A DNA stretch of 64,000 bases from contig NZ_CP012333.1 in the NCBI RefSeq assembly GCF_001263205.1, positions 3,162,001 through 3,226,000 of the forward strand, read 5' to 3'. The DNA is from Labilithrix luteola (lineage in GTDB: Bacteria; Myxococcota_A; Polyangia; Polyangiales; Polyangiaceae). Below, in pieces: positions 56,817 to 64,000 of this stretch. The notes below the pieces were generated by a model. That model was not told the DNA's origin. It ran no database searches and saw only the letters and a list, made by a program, of their open reading frames with translations. A program made the translations under genes and the position numbers. Within the stretch, counting starts at the first letter, position 1, and each line of letters starts with the position of its first letter.

Positions 56817-58148
56817 TCAGAAACCGGGCGTCGTCGCGATCGGCTTCGCCCCGGACGCAGGCTTCGCACTGCCAGCGGTAGCCTGTCGCGGCCTGGGAGA
56901 GGTCGACGAGCCGTGGGGCCTCGCGCGCTCGTTCGAAGGCGGCGTCGGGGACTCGGCGGTGGACGACGCCGGCGGAGCGGGCGGAACGACGGAAGCCGCG
57001 GGCGGAACGCCCATCGACGCCGAAGCCACCGTCGACGAGGTGGCCGAGGCCATCGCCCCAGGCGCCGAAGGCGCGGCGTCCGACGATTTCCAACGGGCCG
57101 CGACCGCGACGAGAAGCACGACGAACGCCGCGAGCACGCCGGTCGTCATCGTCGTCCAGCGCGAAGAGCGAGCGCTCTTCTTCACGGGGATGCTCTGCGC
57201 TCCCTCGCTCGCGCTCATTTCTTCCGGCGGCGGCGGCGGCAGCTCGGTAATGACCGAACGCCGAGGAAGGATGTCTCGAAGGAGCGTTGCGTTCTCGTCG
57301 TCGCTCACCGGCACGGCGCTCTTCAAGGCGGCGGCGAATTCGGCGCACGTCGCGTAACGCTCGTAGGACCGCTTCGCGAGCGCACGCGAGAGCACGAGCC
57401 AGAGCCGTGGATCGATGCGCGGATCGGGATCGACCTCCAGCTCGAGCACCGCCGCGAGCGAGGCGGCGGGCAACGAGCGCTCGAACAGGCGCACGCCCGT
57501 GAGCATCTCGTAGAGGACCACCGCGAACGAGAACATGTCGCTTCGACCGTCGAGCTCCGAGTTTCCGCGGATCTGCTCCGGCGACATGTAATGGGGCGTT
57601 CCGAGGATGCTGCCGTCCACCGTGAGGCCTGCGCCTGCCGACGGAAGCTTCGCGATCCCGAAGTCGAGGATCTTCGGAATGACGTGACCATCCGGTTCGA
57701 GCGCGAAGAACACGTTCGAAGGCTTCACGTCGCGATGGATGATCCCCTTCTCGTGGATGTGGTGCAGCGCCGAGAGCACCGGGAGCGCGACGGCGATCGC
57801 CTGCGGACCGGACAGGGGGCCGTTTTCGGTCATGGATGCCTCGAGGGTGCCCCCTCGGAGAAACTCCATGACAAGCCCAAGCGTTCCGTCGTCCTCGTCG
57901 ACCAGATCGAAGATCCGGACGACATGACGGTGCGAGATGGTGGCAGACAGCCGAGCTTCACGTCGAAAGCGCTCTTCCTGGTCGGTCGAGCGCTCGGCGC
58001 GCTTCAGCATCTTTACGGCGACGTCGGCCTGGGTTTTCTCGTTCTGGGCGACCCAAACCTCGCCCATTCCGCCGCTACCGATGCGCCGGACGAGGCGAAG
58101 TTTGCCTCCCAGGCGCCTTCCGACGGTGGCGGTGGTGGACGCTGCCAT
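56817..58148 (-). CDS. Membrane-anchored Ser/Thr protein kinase with Pro/Ser-rich tail
   Basis: A 443-residue Pkn-type kinase. The kinase domain (about 15-275) has GSGGMGEVW (glycine loop), Lys46, HRDVKPSN (138-145), DFG (162-164) and MSPE; it is catalytically complete. A linker with PPPPPEEM and a transmembrane helix (about 335-352) follow. The extracytoplasmic part is only about 90 residues of Ala/Ser/Pro low complexity with no fold, so sensing would have to come from a partner protein. It is shorter than the other kinase and lacks its TPR domain. The next upstream gene is the small Cys-rich lipoprotein, 48 bp away. Confidence 0.92.
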   Translation of the reverse strand: MAASTTATVGRRLGGKLRLVRRIGSGGMGEVWVAQNEKTQADVAVKMLKRAERSTDQEERFRREARLSATISHRHVVRIFDLVDEDDGTLGLVMEFLRGGTLEASMTENGPLSGPQAIAVALPVLSALHHIHEKGIIHRDVKPSNVFFALEPDGHVIPKILDFGIAKLPSAGAGLTVDGSILGTPHYMSPEQIRGNSELDGRSDMFSFAVVLYEMLTGVRLFERSLPAASLAAVLELEVDPDPRIDPRLWLVLSRALAKRSYERYATCAEFAAALKSAVPVSDDENATLLRDILPRRSVITELPPPPPEEMSASEGAQSIPVKKSARSSRWTTMTTGVLAAFVVLLVAVAARWKSSDAAPSAPGAMASATSSTVASASMGVPPAASVVPPAPPASSTAESPTPPSNERARPHGSSTSPRPRQATAGSAKPASGAKPIATTPGF

Positions 58149-58196
58149 GGGGCGAATCGTACAGCGGGTCGGGGTCGGACGCGAAGTGGCGTCGTC

Positions 58197-58514
58197 TCAT
58201 TGGCAATTCGCGACGCCCCGGCACTGGAGGGGCGCCCCTCCCGCCGACTTGCGACAGCACACGTTTCCCCCGCTGCACGCGAGCTCAGCGCATGCCGTGC
58301 AGTCCTGGGCCGTGCACCGCGCGCAGAAGGATTCTCCACAGCACACGCCCGGTACGAGCGCGGATATGCCCTTGCGGCAGTCGCTCGAGCCATCCTCTCC
58401 TGCGTCTGCGCTGGTGGTCTCGTCGCCGAAGTGGATGTCCGGCACCGAGGAACAGGCCGCGACGATGCACGCGCCAATCGCGATGGTCACCGACGCCACG
58501 AGCGCGCGTTTCAA
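58197..58514 (-). CDS. Small Cys-rich lipoprotein
   Basis: A 105-residue lipoprotein (lipobox CIVAACSS), with a short acidic tether and about twelve cysteines in the mature part: DCRKG, VCCGESFCARCTAQDCTACAELACS, VCCRKS and CRGVANC. It is probably a small disulphide knot. The start is a TTG whose first bases form a TTGA overlap with the stop of the PEGA/TPR gene, so its translation depends on that gene. It may be a partner of the adjacent kinase or PEGA protein; nothing in the sequence shows its function. Confidence 0.75.
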   Translation of the reverse strand: MKRALVASVTIAIGACIVAACSSVPDIHFGDETTSADAGEDGSSDCRKGISALVPGVCCGESFCARCTAQDCTACAELACSGGNVCCRKSAGGAPLQCRGVANCQ

Positions 58515-59471
58515 AACGTACCCCCGAGAGAAACCGCGGCGCCACCCGGGAGCGGTCGCGAGGCAACGTGGAGCCGGCTCTTCGACGCGTTCGCCTCGTC
58601 GTGTGACGGTCGTAGAACCAGGTAGGCGCCGATGCCGGCGGCCACGGCCCCCGCGGCGCCGACGCCGATCCCCAGCGGACCGAAGAGGCTTGCGCGGTCG
58701 TGCGCGCTCTGGAGCTCGTCGCGGCGCGAGGACGGGCAGTTGCCGCCCGGGCAGACGTCGTGGAGCTTGCTGATGTCGCTCTCGCGAACCAAAAGCAAAA
58801 CGACGGACGTGGCGAGCAAAGCGCCGCCCGCGCCGAGGGCAACGATCCCCAGCGTGCGGTTCGGTCCCCCGCCGGTCGACGCTTGGTCGGCGCTCGACTC
58901 GAAGGACACGGGGACCACCGAATCACGCCCTTCGTTCACCACCACCTTGCGCGTCGTCGTGCGCGTGCCCGTGGCACTGGCCGAGACGGTGTGTTCGCCG
59001 GGATCGACTTCGATGGGCTCGAGCGGCGTCGAGAGCGGCACAGGCCGGCCATCGACCACGACGCGCGCATCGGCTGGTGGCGTTCCGTCGAGCGTCAGCT
59101 GGAGGTGAGGGATTCGTTTGTCGAGCGCGTCGGCGCGCTGCCTCGCATCCTCGGCGATCGGCTGATCGGCGGGAGAAGCGGGCGCCGTCTCGGCGACGGT
59201 GCGGAACGAATCGCGAGCCTCGCGAAGGCGCCCCAGGGACTCGAGCACCGCAGCGATGCGATAGCGAACGGCGGCCGTCTCTTTGACCTGGGCGACGCGT
59301 TGGAACTTGCCGAGCGCCTGCGCGTGACGGCCTTCCTGCTCGTCACGGTAGGCTTCCTGGAAGAGCTCGCGTGCGGCCTTGAGCTCGTCCGGTGATTGCG
59401 CATACACGACGGGCGTCACCACCGAACACGACAGGCTGATGGCGATACCGAGAAGCCCCCTTCGGAGGACT

Positions 59472-59482
<11 letters not shown>
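58511..59482 (-). CDS. Secreted TPR and PEGA-domain protein with two membrane segments
   Basis: A 323-residue protein with a signal peptide (cleavage near VYAQ). Residues about 30-125 are TPR-like (ARELFQEAYRDEQEGRHAQALGKFQRV); a PEGA-type domain follows (about 128-195: HLQLTLDGTPPADARVVVDGRPV, DPGEHTVSASATG). Two hydrophobic segments (NRTLGIVALGAGGALLATSVVLLLV and LFGPLGIGVGAAGAVAAGIGAYLVL) flank a loop with CPGGNC. This is a very common myxobacterial type of unknown role, often encoded next to Ser/Thr kinases. Its ATG lies inside the end of the FHA regulator gene (11-nt overlap), and its stop overlaps the following TTG start. Confidence 0.85.
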
Positions 59483-60824
<1,342 letters not shown>

Positions 60825-60913
60825 CGGCCGACGCCAAGCGTAAGACAAATCCCTTCAAGGAGGGTAACGCTTGTTGATCCTTCCTGGCGGACGGCTTCCC
60901 TGCGACGAGTTCT

Positions 60914-60943
60914 CACGTGATACCTAGCCACGTGATAGCTACC
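60914..60943. promoter_or_regulatory. Tandem CACGTGATA sites upstream of the FHA regulator
   Basis: Two 15-bp direct repeats (60914-60928 and 60929-60943) with the core cacgtgata and the palindrome CACGTG, about 90 bp upstream of ATG 60824 and overlapping the stop of the lipoprotein gene. The spacing is about 1.5 helical turns. It could be an operator for the regulator-kinase string; no binding protein is known. Confidence 0.45.
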
Positions 60944-62435
60944 GCGGCGGTACGATCGGGGCATCGTCCTTCTGGATGCAGGAGGACAGGTCGAAGAGCA
61001 TGAACTCGAGGGCCCGCTGCTGGGCGCTGAGCTCGGTCGTTTTGCAGCCGTTTGGGAAATCGGCTTGCGGATCATCGCTGGCCCCGCCTTCGCTGCCGGC
61101 ACCGACGTGAAGGTTGCTGAAGACGACGCGACCACACACCGCGTCATCGGCGGCGCCGACCGGCGTGTTGAAGGACATGTACTGGACCGCCGTGCCGTTG
61201 CCGGCGTTCTTGTTGACGAGCGAAATCCAGTCGAGCGCCGTCGTTCCCACCGCATCGACGTTGTGACGCGCGTCGACGATGGGCAGCGCGTCGTTCGCGC
61301 CGAGGGCGCTCTGGTTTTTCAGCCAGTCGTGCATGGCGACCGCCTTCGGAAAGCCGCTCGAAATCGTGCTGTCGACAGCCGTTTTCGCAGGATCGGACGG
61401 CACCGCGGGCGGCGTCTTCTCCGGGTCGGCCCACGACGCGACGGCCTTGACCGCACCGACCGGAGACTTGCGGAACCAAACCTCGTGGTAGTGCGAGGCG
61501 AAGACGCGGCCGCCTTCGGATGCGTAGTCATAGAGCGCTTGCTTCGCCGAATCCGGCTTCTTGGCGCCCGGCGCGGTCTCGTTCTCGTCGCCCTCGCACG
61601 ACATGAGCACGACGTCGTAGTTTTTCAGCGCCGCCTTGTCCGACCAGAGGGTTTCTGCAGAGCCGAATGCTGCGCCGCCGTTGACTGACGCGTCGAACTT
61701 GCTCGAGGCCGCCTTCGTCCCGTTCTGCACGAACCCGCCACCGGCATAGAGGTGGACGCGCGCGTCGCTTCCGGACGTGCCGAACTCGGAATCGTCGAGG
61801 CCGATCTTGCGCAGCAGGCATTGCAGCGGGTCGGCGCCACCGGTGGTGAGAGCGATGCGGGGGATGTCTCCCTCGGTACGATTGCGCGGAAGGCGCGTGG
61901 AGCCGGCGTCGAGCGGCGTGTCGGTGCAGCGCGCGACGCTCGGAAGAGTGACCTTCCGGCGCCACTTTCCGATCTGGATGACGAGCGGGACATTTTCTCC
62001 CACCGGCACGTTCTCGAGCTTGAACTTGCCGGAGGTGTCGGTGGCCGTGATCGCGATCGGCTTTCCGGAGACCTGCGCATCGCAGCGGTCGCAGGTGTTC
62101 GCCCCGTCGGCGAACGGGGTCAGATCCGCGTTCGGCACATAAACCGTCGCGTTGTAGATGGGCACCTTCCCGGCGGGATCGAACACGGTTCCGCTGACCG
62201 ACGTCGTCCCTCCGTTCTCACACGTCGTCTGCTGGCACTCGAAGCCGACGCAGTCGATCTTTCCCCCACCGTCGGGCGGGCACACGAGGCCCGCGCACTC
62301 CCTGCCGTTCGTCCCGGGGTCCTTGTTTCCACCGGGAAACTCGCTCGACGACTCATCGCTCCCACAGCCGGGGCTCGTGCTCGCGATCACGACGAAACAG
62401 GTGGTGGTCAGCGCGCCGAGGAGGAGTCTTCGCAT
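60939..62435 (-). CDS. Large lipoprotein, paralogue of the 22306-23796 gene
   Basis: A 498-residue lipoprotein (signal segment ending near TSPGCGSD) with a Gly/Pro/Asn-rich tether and Cys segment (GLVCPPDGGGKIDCVGFECQ), then the same module order as the 22-kb gene: TTSVSGTVFDPAGKVPIYN, VYVPNADL, FKLENVPVGENVPLVIQIGKWRRKVTLP, then CLLRKIGLDDSEF and a C-terminal domain with VFASHYHEVWFRK and ALEFMLFDLSSCIQ. Paralogy is clear over the full length. ATG 62435 has GAAAGG 9 nt upstream, which decides it over the ATG at 62456. The function is unknown; its position at the outer leaflet is inferred from the lipobox without an inner-membrane retention Asp. Confidence 0.85.
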   Translation of the reverse strand: MRRLLLGALTTTCFVVIASTSPGCGSDESSSEFPGGNKDPGTNGRECAGLVCPPDGGGKIDCVGFECQQTTCENGGTTSVSGTVFDPAGKVPIYNATVYVPNADLTPFADGANTCDRCDAQVSGKPIAITATDTSGKFKLENVPVGENVPLVIQIGKWRRKVTLPSVARCTDTPLDAGSTRLPRNRTEGDIPRIALTTGGADPLQCLLRKIGLDDSEFGTSGSDARVHLYAGGGFVQNGTKAASSKFDASVNGGAAFGSAETLWSDKAALKNYDVVLMSCEGDENETAPGAKKPDSAKQALYDYASEGGRVFASHYHEVWFRKSPVGAVKAVASWADPEKTPPAVPSDPAKTAVDSTISSGFPKAVAMHDWLKNQSALGANDALPIVDARHNVDAVGTTALDWISLVNKNAGNGTAVQYMSFNTPVGAADDAVCGRVVFSNLHVGAGSEGGASDDPQADFPNGCKTTELSAQQRALEFMLFDLSSCIQKDDAPIVPPR

Positions 62436-62539
62436 GCGGGAGAGCCTTTCGTTCATAAGCAGGAAGGAGTGTGTGATCACGACGCGTCGAGACCGCGGCA
62501 TCCGCAAATGCAGCGGTCTCGACCTCGCGCGCTAGGCGA

Positions 62540-64000
62540 TCACGGGAAGTGGCAGGTGCCGTTGGTGCAAGGCACGCCGCTGCAGCAGTCACCGTTCGCC
62601 GTGCACTTCTGACCGTAGAGTGCGCAGTTTCCACCGCCGGTGCCGCTGTCCGGGGGCGGCGTGATCACGCCACCGTCCGTGCCCGGAGGCGCCGCGTCGC
62701 TGACGCCGCCGTCCGGAAGCGTGGTTCCGCCGCAGATGCCCGTCGAAGCACCCGGCGGGATCGCGCAAGGCAGGCCCGTACAGCAGTCCGCGGTCGTGGT
62801 GCAGGTCGTGCCCTGCTGGCGGCACTGGCCCGGTGTTCCGCAGACGAAGGCGGGACTCCCGCCGTTCGGGTTGGGAACGCACGGGTTACCGCAGCAGTCG
62901 GCGCTCGACGCGCAGGCGGTTCCTGCGGGCGGAGGGCCGCCTGTGCAGTCGAGGTTGCTGTCGATCGTGCATCGCGGAATTCCGTTCGAGTCGATCTGAC
63001 ACGTCGGCTTCTGGTTGGCGTTGCCGGCGCAGCAGTCAATCTTGGTGCTGCAGGACATCGCGCCACCCGTCGTTTGCTTTCCGGGCTTGCAGAGCGCGCC
63101 GGCCGGGCTGCAGACGGTCATGACGTAGTTGCAGACGCCGAACGTCTGGCCGGGCTGCTTCTGGCACTGCACGTCGGTCGACTGGCCGCCGCTGCTTGTC
63201 TTGATCGATCCGGGCTCGCCCTTCACGCCGCAGCAATCGCTGGTGGTCTCGCAGAGGTCGCCAATCATGTGGCAGCCGGACTCGGGCTGACACACGCCCA
63301 GGCCCGAAACCGGATCCGGCGCGCAGGAGCGACTGCAACAGCTCGCGCCCGTGCAAGTGCCGTTCGGCGAGCAGAGTTCTCCCGCCGGTAGACACGTGCC
63401 GCCGACGGTGCCTCCGCCGAGGCTCTTGCAGACACCGACGGTTGCTCCGGCGGCCTTGCTGCAAAGCCCCGCGCAACACTGCTGGTCCGTCGAGCAGATG
63501 TCACCGACGACGGTGCAGAACGAGGGATTGGCGCAAATGCCGTTGTTGCACCAGCTCGACGCGCAGTCGGTGTTCGTGGTGCAGGGGTTTCCCGTCGTCG
63601 GCTTGCCACCAGGGCTGAGCGACTTGCAGACGCCGCCGCCTTTGCCGTCCGGCGCGCAGTTCTGGCTGCAACAATCGGTGTTCGCCGCGCACGAGAGACC
63701 GTCCGCCTCGCAGACGAGGGAGCTGCAGGTGCCGCCGGTACAGGTGCCGGTGCAGCACTCGTTGCCGGCCGCGCACGTCGCGCCCGGCAGCTTGCAGAGC
63801 GTGTTGGGGTCCTGACACGATTTGCTCGTGTCGTCGCAGTTCGCCGAACAGCACTCGGTGCTCGACGTGCAGTCCCCGCCCTTCGGCTTGCATTGGAGGT
63901 TCGCGTCGGGATCGCGACCACCATCCGTGATGGTGTCGATGAACCCGTCGTTGGACGCGCCGTCGCCGACCCCGGTGTCGTCTTGTCCTTGGGTCTGACT
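62540..64000 (-). CDS. Long Cys-rich repeat protein, N-terminus beyond right edge
   Basis: The last 486 codons of a minus-strand gene whose start lies outside the window. The frame is open from the edge to a stop at 62540. The segment is an array of some twelve short modules with the pattern C...(G/A)..C.....DCC...C.......C (ECCSANC, ECCTGTC, DCCSQNC, QCCAGLC, SCCSRSC, DCCGVKG, DCCAGNA, DCCGNPC, DCCTGLP, DCCSGVP), near the Dickkopf/EGF-like TSDCC type. An acidic Asp/Gly stretch near the right edge (GVGDGASNDGF) is presumably the tether of a lipoprotein. A shorter reading that starts at an internal GTG (63295) would ignore this conserved upstream sequence. It is probably an exposed disulphide-rich rod. 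Confidence 0.82.
   Translation of the reverse strand, partial: SQTQGQDDTGVGDGASNDGFIDTITDGGRDPDANLQCKPKGGDCTSSTECCSANCDDTSKSCQDPNTLCKLPGATCAAGNECCTGTCTGGTCSSLVCEADGLSCAANTDCCSQNCAPDGKGGGVCKSLSPGGKPTTGNPCTTNTDCASSWCNNGICANPSFCTVVGDICSTDQQCCAGLCSKAAGATVGVCKSLGGGTVGGTCLPAGELCSPNGTCTGASCCSRSCAPDPVSGLGVCQPESGCHMIGDLCETTSDCCGVKGEPGSIKTSSGGQSTDVQCQKQPGQTFGVCNYVMTVCSPAGALCKPGKQTTGGAMSCSTKIDCCAGNANQKPTCQIDSNGIPRCTIDSNLDCTGGPPPAGTACASSADCCGNPCVPNPNGGSPAFVCGTPGQCRQQGTTCTTTADCCTGLPCAIPPGASTGICGGTTLPDGGVSDAAPPGTDGGVITPPPDSGTGGGNCALYGQKCTANGDCCSGVPCTNGTCHFP

Overview
This is 64 kb of GC-rich chromosomal DNA. It reads best as a member of the Myxococcota, probably order Polyangiales (Labilithrix/Sorangium-like). 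The reasons are the very strong codon bias, the many lipoproteins with Asp/Ala/Gly-rich linkers after the lipobox, PEGA/TPR proteins, thrombospondin type-3 repeats, several membrane-anchored Ser/Thr kinases, an FHA-sigma-54 activator, and 'GSS..DVW.VG' beta-propeller lipoproteins. The taxon is an inference from family content; there is no rRNA here to fix it. I saw no tRNA, rRNA or CRISPR array.

Layout. 0-2.5 kb (minus): a lipoprotein running off the left edge and a LeuA-like DRE-TIM metallolyase. 2.6-5.3 kb: 78-bp tandem repeats, a double hairpin, then grpE-dnaK (minus). 5.4-18.9 kb is mostly housekeeping and envelope metabolism: PcrA-type helicase, a frameshifted membrane protein, phosphomannomutase, PrmC, a PEGA/TPR protein, a glycoside-hydrolase-like protein, a polysaccharide deacetylase, a TlpA-like thioredoxin, an ABC exporter and a fused dihydroxyacetone kinase. 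A 252-bp MITE-like element sits exactly in the stop codon of the last gene. 19.2-32.9 kb: a cyclic-nucleotide-domain protein, exported proteins of unknown role, and an OmpA-DUF481-MscL envelope cluster.

31.8-44.6 kb is a one-direction block. A secreted protein of a recurrent myxobacterial type is followed by an ECF sigma factor overlapping a membrane-anchored TPR protein. Then come lipoproteins: Cys-rich repeats, two beta-propellers, RCC1-like, IgGFc-binding-like and a small one. The block ends with a polytopic glycosyltransferase-like protein carrying a C-terminal repeat domain. Many junctions are TGATG or ATGA overlaps. This is the best candidate in the window for an undescribed surface system under its own sigma factor.

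44.6-53.8 kb: HflX, a B12/radical-SAM protein, a secreted amidohydrolase with calcium-type repeats, two lipoproteins (one frameshifted, one with a Gly/Ser/Thr linker) and an HD-domain protein resembling a CCA enzyme without its nucleotidyltransferase head. 53.8-60.8 kb (minus) is a signalling string: two Ser/Thr kinases, an outer-membrane barrel, a Cys-rich lipoprotein, a PEGA/TPR protein and an FHA-AAA+-sigma-54 activator. 60.9-64 kb: a lipoprotein paralogous to the one at 22.3-23.8 kb, and a long Cys-rich repeat protein running off the right edge.

Two genes (7857-8575 and 50313-51837) are each broken by one base in a 4-base homopolymer, with sensible sequence continuing in the next frame. 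Consensus sequencing error is as likely as real mutation.
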